A stretch of DNA of 13,119 bases from REEB95 sp050729555 (GTDB lineage: Bacteria > Pseudomonadota > Alphaproteobacteria > ATCC43930 > CGMCC-115725), in contig JBOHLR010000062.1 of NCBI GenBank assembly GCA_050729555.1, forward strand, positions 1-13,119, in the 5' to 3' direction. The notes under the pieces were generated by a model. The model saw only the letters and a list, made by a program, of their open reading frames with translations, was not told the DNA's origin and did not search any database. A program made the translations under genes and the position numbers. This document shows, piece after piece, positions 6,448 through 13,119 of the stretch (its first letter is position 1; every line of letters starts with the position of its first letter).

Positions 6448-7059
6448 ATGAAACTCTATTATTCGCCCGGCGCCTGCTCGCTCTCGCCGCACATCGTCCT
6501 GAACGAAGCCGGCTTCAATTACGAGGTCGAGCGCGTCGACCTTGCGAGCAAGAAGACCGAGAAGGGCGCCGATTTCTTCGCCATCAACCCCAAGGGATAC
6601 GTTCCCGTCCTGGCGCTCGACGACGGCCAGATTCTCACCGAAGGTCCGGCGATCGTGCAGTATCTCGGCGACCAGAAGCCGGCCAGCAGCATCGTTCCCA
6701 AGGCCGGCTCGATGGAGCGGGCGCGCGCGCAAGAATGGCTCAACTTCATCACCAGCGAACTGCACAAGACCTATTCGCCGCTGTTCCGGCCGACCACGCC
6801 GGACGAATACAAGAAGCTCGCGCGCGAATATCTCGCCAAGCGGCTTGCCATCCTCGACAAGCACCTCGCCGGCAAACAGTACATTCTAGGCGACACGTTC
6901 AGCGCGCCGGACGCCTACGCTTTCACCGTGCTGCGCTGGTCGCAATATACCAACGTCGACCTGTCGCCGTTTCCGAACATCAAAGCGTTCATGGAGCGCG
7001 TCGCGGCGCGGCCCAAGGTGCAGGAGACGCTGAAGCAGGAAGGCCTGCTGAAGAGCTGA
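6448..7059 (+). CDS. gstA: Glutathione S-transferase, beta class
   Basis: A 203-residue cytoplasmic enzyme that conjugates or binds glutathione for detoxification and redox protection. The N-terminal thioredoxin-like domain starts MKLYYSPGACSLSPHI with the beta-class cysteine at C10. The cis-Pro segment is GYVPVLALDDG (residues 50-60), and the glutathione-contacting TEGPAIVQYL follows with E65. The all-helical C-terminal domain contains EWLNFITSELHKTYSPLF with H106, the residue that acts together with Cys10 in bacterial beta-class enzymes. The later FSAPDAYAFTVLRW block is the family N-capping/fold motif. The ATG is supported by GGAGGG five bases upstream; a 30-base in-frame extension upstream is not conserved in character. 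It is convergent with the SDR gene, with only four bases between the stops. All key residues are present. Confidence 0.94.
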   Translation: MKLYYSPGACSLSPHIVLNEAGFNYEVERVDLASKKTEKGADFFAINPKGYVPVLALDDGQILTEGPAIVQYLGDQKPASSIVPKAGSMERARAQEWLNFITSELHKTYSPLFRPTTPDEYKKLAREYLAKRLAILDKHLAGKQYILGDTFSAPDAYAFTVLRWSQYTNVDLSPFPNIKAFMERVAARPKVQETLKQEGLLKS

Positions 7060-7072
7060 CCGCTCAGCTCTT
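7051..7072. terminator. Perfect hairpin shared by two convergent stop codons
   Basis: AAGAGCTGA (7051-7059) and TCAGCTCTT (7064-7072) are exact inverted copies around the 4-base loop CCGC. On each strand the arm encodes the last Lys-Ser-stop of the gene. There is no long T-run (only TT follows), so its efficiency as an intrinsic terminator is uncertain. It is the only termination-like structure between these genes. Confidence 0.45.
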
Positions 7073-7723
7073 GCCGTAAACCGGCACGAGCGCGCCGCGG
7101 GTGACGCGGTTCGCCGGCGACGCCAGGAACAAGATGGTCGCCGCGATCTCGTCCACCTTGGGCCAGGTCTCATGCTTGGCCTTGGGCATCGCGGCGCGAT
7201 TGGCCGGCGTATCGATGATCGACGGCGCGACGGCATTCACCAGGATGCCGTCGCCGGCGACCTTGCTGGCGCCGTAGGCGGCCATGCCCGCTGCCAGGCG
7301 CGGCTCGAGCGCCGGCCGCGCGGCGACGTTGACGATACGGCCGCCTTGCCCGCCCCGCCGCAAAGCCAGCACTGCGGCTGCGCAGCACAGATGGCAGGTG
7401 ACGAGGTTCATCTCGATCATCTTCAGGATATCGGCCTTTTTGGTATCGCCGACCTGCGTCATCGCAAATCCGCCGGCGAGATGGATCGACGCCCACAACG
7501 CACCGGCACCGTCGTAGACACGCGCGACGTCGCTCTCGCTAACGAGATCGACGGGGCCGACCAGCGTCACCCGGTCCTTGAGCGGAAACTGCGCGGCTTC
7601 GGCCGCATGGATATAAGGCACGACGCAGGACGCACCGTTCGCCAGCAGCGCGCCGACCACCGCCTGACCCAGCGCGCCGGTACCACCGGTGACGACAACG
7701 GTGCGGCCGTGATAATCGGTCAT
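7064..7723 (-). CDS. Short-chain dehydrogenase/reductase with an apparent internal deletion
   Basis: A 219-residue Rossmann-fold NAD(P)-dependent oxidoreductase; substrate unknown. The nucleotide-binding TGGTGALG (a variant of TGxxxGxG), the LAGGF segment (NAG-type) and MNLVTCHLCCAAAV are in order. The YxxxK motif is Y150-G-A-S-K154. Directly after K154 the sequence jumps to VAGDGILVNAVAPSIIDTP. Normal members have about 13-15 more residues of helix alpha-F (ASKAAVxALTxALAEE-like) at that point. The frame is kept, so it looks like an in-frame deletion. The usual catalytic serine position reads NVAARPA, without Ser, which some relatives share. The start is ATG at 7723, chosen because TVVVTGG follows directly. 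The frame continues open upstream across rsmB but without sense. The gene is divergent from rsmB, with 36 bases between the starts. The enzyme may be inactive. Confidence 0.85.
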   Translation of the reverse strand: MTDYHGRTVVVTGGTGALGQAVVGALLANGASCVVPYIHAAEAAQFPLKDRVTLVGPVDLVSESDVARVYDGAGALWASIHLAGGFAMTQVGDTKKADILKMIEMNLVTCHLCCAAAVLALRRGGQGGRIVNVAARPALEPRLAAGMAAYGASKVAGDGILVNAVAPSIIDTPANRAAMPKAKHETWPKVDEIAATILFLASPANRVTRGALVPVYGKS

Positions 7724-7759
7724 CGACCGCAAGTGTAATGGATCGAACCTGCGCCCGCC

Positions 7760-9046
7760 ATGAACGCGAAACCCGCCGATGCCCGCGCTACCGCACTGGC
7801 CCTGCTCGATACCGTGCTGGCGCGGCGCGTGCCGCTCGACCAGGCGCTGGCGGAGAGCCGGACGCTCGGCGCCTTGAGTCCGCGCGACCGCGCGTTCGCG
7901 CGGCTGCTGACGGCGACGGTGTTGCGCCGGCTCGGCCAGCTCGACGACGCGCTGGCGCGCTGCCTGGCACGGCTGGTCAACCCGGGAACCGTGCGCGACA
8001 TCCTGCGGCTCGGCGCTGCGCAACTGATGTTCCTCGACACGCCGCCGCACGCCGCGGTCGCGACGTCGGTCGATCTCGCGGCCGCCAACAGCCCGGCGAT
8101 GAAGGGCCTGGTCAACGCCATCCTCCGCCGCCTGGCGCGCGAAGGCGCCGACATCTTGAAGCAACAGGACGCGGCGAAGCTCGATACGCCCGAATGGCTC
8201 TGGCAGAGCTGGAGCGGCAGCTACGGCGAGACGACGGCGCGCGAAATCGCCATGACACATTGGCGCGAAGCGCCGCTCGATCTGTCGGTGAAATCGGATG
8301 CGCCGACGTGGGCGGTGAAGCTCGAGGCCAAGATCCTGCCGACAGGCACATTGCGCCGCGCACCGGGTGGCCTGATCGAAGAGCTGCCGGGCTACGTCGA
8401 CGGTGCGTGGTGGGTGCAGGACGCGGCCGCGGCATTGCCGGTGCGGCTGCTCGGTAAGATCGACGGCGCAACGGTGGCCGATTTGTGTGCCGCGCCGGGC
8501 GGTAAAACGGCGCAGCTTGCCGCCAGCGGCGCGCGCGTCATCGCGCTCGACCAATCCGCGGTCCGGCTGAAGCGGCTGCACGACAATCTCGCGCGGCTCA
8601 AGCTCACGGCCGAATGCGTGACCGCCGACGCCGGCGACTGGCGGTCTGCCGAGCCATTGTGCTTCATCCTGCTCGACGCACCATGCACCGCCACCGGCGC
8701 GATCCGGCGCAATCCCGACGTGCCGCACCTCAAATCGCCGGCCGACGTCGCGCGCCTCGCCGCGCAACAGGACCGTCTGCTCGCCAATGCCGTGCGCGCG
8801 CTGGCGCCGCACGGCACGCTGGTCTATTGCGTCTGCTCGCTCGAAGCGGAAGAAGGCCCGGCACGCATTGCGCGGCTGCTCGACGAGGGCGCGCCGGTCG
8901 AGCGCCGGCCGGTCGCGCCGGTGGAGATCGCCGAGATCGCCGACTGCATCACGCCAGACGGCGATCTGCGCACCCTGCCGAGCCAGCTTGCGGACGGCGG
9001 CGGCCTCGACGGCTTCTACGCCTGCCGCCTCGTGCGCAAGTCTTGA
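7760..9046 (+). CDS. rsmB: 16S rRNA m5C methyltransferase, RsmB family
   Basis: A 428-residue SAM-dependent enzyme that methylates C5 of a cytosine in 16S rRNA (C967 in Escherichia coli). An N-terminal NusB-like RNA-binding domain occupies about residues 1-140 (RATALALLDTVLARRVPLDQ, LSPRDRAFARLLTATVLRRLG, MKGLVNAILRRLAREG). The RsmB/NOP2 catalytic domain follows. SAM motif I is D241-LCAAPGGKT, motif IV is D306-APC309-TATGAIRRNPD, and motif VI is Y356-CVCS with the nucleophile C359, so both catalytic cysteines are present. The C-terminus ends in the usual GLDGFYACRLVRK. The ATG lacks a strong ribosome site. It heads a tight plus-strand set with rpe 31 bases downstream. The exact target cytosine is assumed from the family. 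Confidence 0.92.
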   Translation: MNAKPADARATALALLDTVLARRVPLDQALAESRTLGALSPRDRAFARLLTATVLRRLGQLDDALARCLARLVNPGTVRDILRLGAAQLMFLDTPPHAAVATSVDLAAANSPAMKGLVNAILRRLAREGADILKQQDAAKLDTPEWLWQSWSGSYGETTAREIAMTHWREAPLDLSVKSDAPTWAVKLEAKILPTGTLRRAPGGLIEELPGYVDGAWWVQDAAAALPVRLLGKIDGATVADLCAAPGGKTAQLAASGARVIALDQSAVRLKRLHDNLARLKLTAECVTADAGDWRSAEPLCFILLDAPCTATGAIRRNPDVPHLKSPADVARLAAQQDRLLANAVRALAPHGTLVYCVCSLEAEEGPARIARLLDEGAPVERRPVAPVEIAEIADCITPDGDLRTLPSQLADGGGLDGFYACRLVRKS

Positions 9047-9077
9047 TGCCGCGCGGTATCCCTGTTAGTCAGGCCGC

Positions 9078-9746
9078 ATGCGGCAGACGACCCGAATCGC
9101 GCCCTCGATCCTGTCGGCCGATTTCGCACGACTCGGCGCCGAGATCGAGGCGGTGACCGCGGCGGGCGCCGACTACATCCACGTCGACGTGATGGACGGG
9201 CATTTCGTGCCCAACCTGACCATCGGGCCGGTGGTGGTGAAGTCGCTGCGGCCGCACACCGAGCTGACCTTCGACGTCCATCTGATGATCGCGCCGGTCG
9301 ACCCTTATATCGAGGATTTCGCCAAGGCCGGCGCCGACATCATCACCGTCCATCCCGAATCTGGACCGCACCTCCATCGCACGATCCAGCTGATCAAATC
9401 GTTCGGCAAGAAGGCCGGCGTCGCGCTCAATCCGGCGACGCCCGTCGACGCGATCGACTATGTCATGGGCGATCTCGACTTGGTGCTGGTGATGAGCGTC
9501 GATCCGGGATTCGGCGGCCAGAGCTTCATTCCGGCCGCGCTCGACAAGATCCGCGCCGTCCGCCAGCGTATCGACGCGACCAAGCGCGCTATCGACCTTG
9601 AGGTCGACGGCGGCATTAATTTCGAGACGGCGGCCGAAGCGGTCGCTGCCGGCGCCGACGTGCTGGTGGCCGGCACCGCGACGTTCGCCGGCGGCAACGG
9701 CGCCTATGCCCGCAACATCGCGAGGTTGCGCGGCGGAGAGCGGTGA
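9078..9746 (+). CDS. rpe: Ribulose-phosphate 3-epimerase
   Basis: A 222-residue cytoplasmic TIM-barrel enzyme that interconverts D-ribulose 5-phosphate and D-xylulose 5-phosphate in the pentose phosphate (or Calvin) pathway. The signature is intact: APSILSADF (residues 8-16, with catalytic-site Ser10), HVDVMDGHFVPN with metal ligands H35 and D37, FDVHLM with H68, and LEVDGGI with D177, which also serves as acid/base. The phosphate-binding region includes SVDPGFGGQSF (140-150) and VAGTATF. The length is normal. The ATG lies four bases after AGG and leaves the usual short lead before RIAPSIL. The stop overlaps the start of the heparinase-family gene (TGATG), so translation is probably coupled. 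Confidence 0.97.
   Translation: MRQTTRIAPSILSADFARLGAEIEAVTAAGADYIHVDVMDGHFVPNLTIGPVVVKSLRPHTELTFDVHLMIAPVDPYIEDFAKAGADIITVHPESGPHLHRTIQLIKSFGKKAGVALNPATPVDAIDYVMGDLDLVLVMSVDPGFGGQSFIPAALDKIRAVRQRIDATKRAIDLEVDGGINFETAAEAVAAGADVLVAGTATFAGGNGAYARNIARLRGGER
9735..9740 (+). promoter_or_regulatory. Shine-Dalgarno site for the heparinase-family gene
   Basis: GGAGAG lies inside the last codons of rpe, five bases before ATG at 9746 and only two before the alternative GTG at 9743, so the ATG is preferred. Confidence 0.6.
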
Positions 9747-11305
9747 TGGCGCTCCGCGACTGGGTCTATCGTTCGAGTCTCTACAACCTTGCCCTCTGGG
9801 GTCCGGCGCCGAGCGAATTGCGCTTGCGCCTGGCCGAGACCTGGCCCGGCGACCCTGAGCGCGGCGAGGCGCTGCTTGGTCAGGCGCCGCAATGGACCGC
9901 CGAGAACCATCGTTTCGGATTCCTGGCCGACTTCGCCGCGCTTGGCACCGAGCCGGCCGTACGCGCCGCGCGCGCCGCCGCCGCCGACTGGCTCCGGCGC
10001 TGCGATGCGATCGAGCCGTTGTCGTGGAACGCCGAAATCGTCGGCGAGCGCCTGTTCGCCTGGATCGCGCATCACGACCTGCTGGCCGCGCCGCCGCAGG
10101 ACGCGGTTTTCCGCGACGCCTTGCTGATGAGCCTGGCGCGGCAGGCGCGTCATCTGCACCGGACCTGGCGCCGGGCAAGCGGAATCGGCCGGCTGCGCGC
10201 GCTCCGCGGCCTCGTTACGGCGCTCGCGGCGCTCAAGGACCAGCGGCGGCTCGGCGCCGCCTGCGCCCGCTTGTCCGCCGAGGCGAAGGCGCAGATCCTG
10301 CCCGACGGCGGGCACGTCTCGCGCAATCCGCAGCAGCAATTGGCCGCGCTGATGGCGCTGATCGACGCGCGCGACGCGTTGAGCGCGGCCAGCGTCGAAA
10401 TTTCCAAGCCGGTGATGGACGCGATCGACCGCGCCGCGCCGATGCTGCGCTTCTTCCGGCACGGCGACGGCGGGCTGGCGCTGTTCAACGGCGCGGCGGC
10501 AGGCGATATCAACCTGATCGAATCGGTGTTGCAGCGTTCCGCGGCCAAAGGCCGACCGCCGTCCCATGCGCCGCAGGCGGGTTACGAGCGGTTGCAGGCC
10601 GGGCACAGTCTGGCGCTGTTCGATTGCGGCACGCTGCCGCCGGCGCCGTTCGACGGCGAAGCTCATGCCGGCGCGCTCGCCTTCGAGTTCAGCCACGGCA
10701 GCGAGCGTCTGGTCGTCAACTGCGGCGCCTATCGTGGCGGTGATGCACAATGGCGAAACGCCATGCGCGCCACGGCGGCGCATTCGACACTGATCGTCGC
10801 CGACACCGCTTCGGCGCCCGTCGAGCACGGTGACTTCGCGACGCGGCCCGAGGTCAAGGCGCAGCGCAACGAACAGGACGGCAATATCTGGGTCGGCGGC
10901 AGCCATACCGGCTACGTGCAGAATTTCGGCCTGCGTCACGAGCGCGAACTGTACCTCGCCGCCGACGGCGACGACCTGCGCGGCGAAGACCGGCTGGCGG
11001 TAGCCGGCAACGGTCCGCCGCGCGGACACGGCTTCGCCATCCGGTTCCATCTGCATCCCGACGTGCAGGCGTCGACGACGCAGGACGGCAATGCCGTCCT
11101 GCTAAAATCGCCGAGCGGCGTGTTCTGGCGGCTGAAGGCGGTGGGCGCGGTGATGAATCTTGCCGAGAGCGTCTATCTTGGCGACGGCGCCGCGCGTAAA
11201 ACACAGCAGATCGTGCTCGACGGCCATGCCGGTTCGACCGGCGCATCTGTCAAATGGGCGTTGAAGCGCGAAGCCAAGAAAGGCGAGAAGCCGAGCGCGG
11301 CATGA
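9746..11305 (+). CDS. Heparinase II/III family protein
   Basis: A 519-residue protein with the polysaccharide-lyase heparinase II/III fold. A helical toroid covers about residues 1-270 (with WNAEIVGERLFAWIAHHDLL and GGHVSRNPQQQLAALMAL), and a C-terminal beta-sandwich begins near residue 285. The family block is clear: H307-AGALAFEFSHGSERLVVNCG, then WRNAMRATAAH346STL. No signal peptide or lipobox is visible, so it appears cytoplasmic, which is odd for a glycosaminoglycan lyase and suggests another substrate or a non-lytic role. The C-terminal tail is basic (KREAKKGEK). The gene overlaps the rpe stop by one base and is followed four bases later by a methyltransferase. As I recall, this gene sits near rsmB and purH in many alphaproteobacteria, which hints at a conserved housekeeping job, but none is established. 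An alternative start is GTG at 9743. Confidence 0.88.
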   Translation: MALRDWVYRSSLYNLALWGPAPSELRLRLAETWPGDPERGEALLGQAPQWTAENHRFGFLADFAALGTEPAVRAARAAAADWLRRCDAIEPLSWNAEIVGERLFAWIAHHDLLAAPPQDAVFRDALLMSLARQARHLHRTWRRASGIGRLRALRGLVTALAALKDQRRLGAACARLSAEAKAQILPDGGHVSRNPQQQLAALMALIDARDALSAASVEISKPVMDAIDRAAPMLRFFRHGDGGLALFNGAAAGDINLIESVLQRSAAKGRPPSHAPQAGYERLQAGHSLALFDCGTLPPAPFDGEAHAGALAFEFSHGSERLVVNCGAYRGGDAQWRNAMRATAAHSTLIVADTASAPVEHGDFATRPEVKAQRNEQDGNIWVGGSHTGYVQNFGLRHERELYLAADGDDLRGEDRLAVAGNGPPRGHGFAIRFHLHPDVQASTTQDGNAVLLKSPSGVFWRLKAVGAVMNLAESVYLGDGAARKTQQIVLDGHAGSTGASVKWALKREAKKGEKPSAA

Positions 11306-11309
11306 CGGC

Positions 11310-11906
11310 ATGAGCGAGCAGGTTGCGTTTTTCCAAGGCACCGAAATGCCAACCGCCGGCTGGTGGCCCGCGCTGTGGCCCGACCCGGCCGGCGTGCTCG
11401 CCACCATGGGCGTCGAGCGTGGCAGCGACGTGATCGATTTGTGCTGCGGCGACGGCTGGTTCACCGCACCGCTGGCGACGATCGCCGGCCACGTCGTCGC
11501 TGTTGATCTCGACTCGAAATTTCTCGACATGGCCCAGGTACGGGTTTCGGCGACGGGCGCGACCAACTGTGCCTTCGTCGCGGGCGACGCCTACGACGTC
11601 GCGGCGCTGGTGCCGCGGACGGTCGACTACGTTCTGATGGGCAACGCCTTTCACGGCGTGCCCGAGCCGGCGCGGCTAGCCGACGCCGTGCGCCGTGCGC
11701 TCAAACCGGACGGGCGCTTCGGCGTGATCAATTGGCACAAGCGGCCGCGTGAGGAAACGCCGGTATCCGGCGAGCCGCGCGGACCGCGCACCGAGCTGCG
11801 CCTGTCGCCGGAAGAGACCATCGCGCGCGTCGCGCCGGCGGGACTGAAGCGCGCCCGAATCGTCGAACTGCCGCCCTATCATTACGGCGTAATCTTCGCC
11901 CGCTGA
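11310..11906 (+). CDS. Small class I SAM-dependent methyltransferase
   Basis: A 198-residue protein with one Rossmann-like methyltransferase domain. Motif I is VIDLCCGDGWFT (residues 41-52). The acidic residue that binds the SAM ribose is D66 in VVAVDLDSKFL. Motif II/III is FVAGDAYD, followed by VDYVLMGNAFHGVPEPARLADAVRRALKPDGRFGVINWHKRP. The fold resembles UbiE/Methyltransf_11-type enzymes, but the C-terminus is short (ELPPYHYGVIFAR), so a quinone methylase call is not justified. There are no membrane segments. The gene begins four bases after the heparinase-family stop and is likely part of the same transcript; purH starts 57 bases later. The substrate is unknown. The N-terminal FFQGTEMPTAGWWPALWPDP is distinctive and might contact substrate. 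Confidence 0.85.
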   Translation: MSEQVAFFQGTEMPTAGWWPALWPDPAGVLATMGVERGSDVIDLCCGDGWFTAPLATIAGHVVAVDLDSKFLDMAQVRVSATGATNCAFVAGDAYDVAALVPRTVDYVLMGNAFHGVPEPARLADAVRRALKPDGRFGVINWHKRPREETPVSGEPRGPRTELRLSPEETIARVAPAGLKRARIVELPPYHYGVIFAR

Positions 11907-11963
11907 CCTTGCGCGGCGCGCAGCGCGGCCTTATGGTCGCGCTGCCTTTTGCGCGGAAATCCC

Positions 11964-13119
11964 ATGTCCGAACCCCGCCTTCGCCCGGTCCGCCGGGCGC
12001 TGATTTCGGTTTCCGACAAGGCCGGCCTCATACCCTTCGCCCAGGCGCTCGCGCGGCATAAGGTGGCGCTGGTCTCGACCGGCGGCACCGCCAAGGCGCT
12101 GACCGACGCCGGACTCGCGGTCGAGGAAGTCGCGTCCGTCACCAAATTTCCCGAACTGCTCGACGGACGACTCAAGACGCTGCATCCGGCGATCCATGGC
12201 GGCATCCTGGCCAAACGCGACGAGCGCGCGCACATGGACGCGGTCGCCAAGCATGGCATCGCGCCGATCGATCTGGTGGCCGTCAATCTTTACCCGTTCG
12301 CCGCAGCGGTCGCGCGCGGTGCGCCGTTCGAGGAATGCGTCGAGAACATCGACATCGGCGGGCCGTCGCTAATCCGTGCTGCCGCTAAGAATCACGCCGA
12401 CGTCGTCGTCGTGACCGATGCGGCGGATTACGACGCCGTCGTCCGTGGGCTGGACGCGCATAAGGGGGCGACGACGCTGGCGTTGCGCCGCAGCCTGGCG
12501 CAGCGCGCCTTCGCCCTCACCGCGGCCTACGACGCCGAAATCGCCTGGTGGCTGGCGCGTCAGGCCGGCGACGAATTCCCCGAGGCGCTGATCCTGGCGG
12601 CGGCGCGCAAGCAAACGCTGCGCTATGGCGAGAATCCACACCAGCACGCGGCGTTCTATGTCGGCGGCGCGGCGCGCAAAGGCGTCGCGACGGCGCACCA
12701 GCTCCAGGGCAAGGAGCTCAGCTACAACAATCTCAACGACACCGACGCGGCGTTCGAGCTGGCGGCGGAATTCGCCGAGCCGGCTGTCGTGATCGTCAAG
12801 CACGGCAATCCGTGCGGCGTCGCCGTCGGCGACAACCTTCGCGCCGCGTGGGACAAGGCGCTCGCCACCGATCCGACGAGCGCGTTCGGCGGCATCGTCG
12901 CGGTCAACCGGCCGCTCGATGCGCCGACCGCCGAAGCAATCGGCCAATTGTTCATGGAAGTGGTGATCGCGCCTACGGTCGAGGATGCGGCGCTCGCCAC
13001 GCTCAAGAAGAAAAACGCACTGCGCGTCTTGGCGACGGGCGGCATGCCCGATCCGGCCGGGGCCGGCGTCACGCTCAAATCGGTGGCCGGCGGTTATCTA
13101 TTGCAAACGCGCGACGGCG
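11964..13119 (+). CDS. purH: Bifunctional AICAR formyltransferase/IMP cyclohydrolase (5' part)
   Basis: Catalyses the last two steps of de novo IMP synthesis: formylation of AICAR by 10-formyl-THF, then ring closure. The frame from ATG at 11964 is open to the window edge, giving 385 full codons of an expected 520-530. The N-terminal cyclohydrolase (MGS-like) domain shows RALISVSDKAGL, STGGTAKAL, FPELLDGRLKTLHPAIHGGILAKR and IDIGGPSLIRAAAKN. The transformylase domain starts near residue 210 with LRYGENPHQ and QGKELSYNNLNDTDAA. The catalytic Lys-His pair is K279-H280 in VIVKHGNPCGVA; many homologs have Ala where this has Gly after the His. GGAAAT seven bases upstream is a modest ribosome site. 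It may be read from the rsmB-rpe transcript or from its own promoter in the 57-base gap, where I see no clear promoter. Confidence 0.97.
   Translation, partial: MSEPRLRPVRRALISVSDKAGLIPFAQALARHKVALVSTGGTAKALTDAGLAVEEVASVTKFPELLDGRLKTLHPAIHGGILAKRDERAHMDAVAKHGIAPIDLVAVNLYPFAAAVARGAPFEECVENIDIGGPSLIRAAAKNHADVVVVTDAADYDAVVRGLDAHKGATTLALRRSLAQRAFALTAAYDAEIAWWLARQAGDEFPEALILAAARKQTLRYGENPHQHAAFYVGGAARKGVATAHQLQGKELSYNNLNDTDAAFELAAEFAEPAVVIVKHGNPCGVAVGDNLRAAWDKALATDPTSAFGGIVAVNRPLDAPTAEAIGQLFMEVVIAPTVEDAALATLKKKNALRVLATGGMPDPAGAGVTLKSVAGGYLLQTRDG

Noticed and set aside
4906..6864. 652-codon minus-strand frame spanning the membrane-protein and gst genes
   Set aside because: It is a GC-driven shadow in another frame: extremely Arg/Ala/Gly-rich, crossing two real genes in opposite directions.
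7724..8812. Upstream continuation of the SDR frame across rsmB (582 codons in total)
   Set aside because: The frame is open only because of GC bias. The SDR nucleotide-binding motif starts nine residues after the ATG at 7723, and the upstream part is antisense to RsmB motifs.
9069..11056. Long minus-strand frames opposite rpe and the heparinase-family gene
   Set aside because: They are antisense to genes with clear motifs, and their translations are low-complexity Arg/Gly/Ala sequence.
496..13119. Prophage, integrative element, toxin-antitoxin or defence system
   Set aside because: Every intact gene belongs to a metabolic, RNA-modification or membrane housekeeping family. No integrase, transposase, attachment repeats or abrupt composition shift is visible.

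Overview
The window reads as chromosomal housekeeping DNA from a high-GC alphaproteobacterium. The evidence is strong GC bias at third codon positions, a DUF2849-cysI-DUF934 sulfite-reductase cluster, and an rsmB-rpe-heparinase II/III-purH gene order, both of which I recall as typical of that class. A member of the Rhodospirillales or Rhizobiales fits, but I cannot name the genus. I see no tRNA, rRNA, CRISPR array, insertion sequence, phage gene or plasmid gene. Both ends cut through genes: a peroxiredoxin on the left and purH on the right.

Positions 1-3181 (+ strand) form a sulfur-assimilation operon. It holds the 3' end of a 1-Cys (Prx6-type) peroxiredoxin, a small DUF2849 protein with a GTG start, the siroheme/[4Fe-4S] sulfite (or nitrite) reductase cysI with a TTG start, and an overlapping DUF934 protein. 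A long hairpin plus T-tract terminator closes the operon. Between the last gene and the terminator lies a perfect DnaA-box consensus. No cysH, cysG or flavoprotein partner is visible in this stretch.

Positions 3181-4646 hold a divergent pair. thpR (RNA 2',3'-cyclic phosphodiesterase) is on the minus strand. A Bax inhibitor-1/YccA membrane protein is on the plus strand and ends in a bidirectional terminator.

Positions 4653-7723 look less healthy. A large multi-pass membrane protein of unknown function (minus strand) is split by an in-frame TAG. A complete beta-class glutathione S-transferase follows on the plus strand. Convergent to it is a short-chain dehydrogenase that appears to have lost about 13-15 residues just after its YxxxK motif. 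The GST and SDR genes end inside one perfect palindrome that spells Lys-Ser-stop on both strands.

Positions 7760-13119 (+ strand) are a tight, probably co-transcribed set: rsmB (16S rRNA m5C methyltransferase), rpe (ribulose-phosphate 3-epimerase), a heparinase II/III family protein, a small class I SAM methyltransferase and the 5' two thirds of purH (purine biosynthesis).

I did not find a convincing new biological system. The observations most worth checking are the amber-interrupted membrane gene, the SDR internal deletion, the isolated DnaA box, and the link between a peroxiredoxin and the sulfite-reductase operon.
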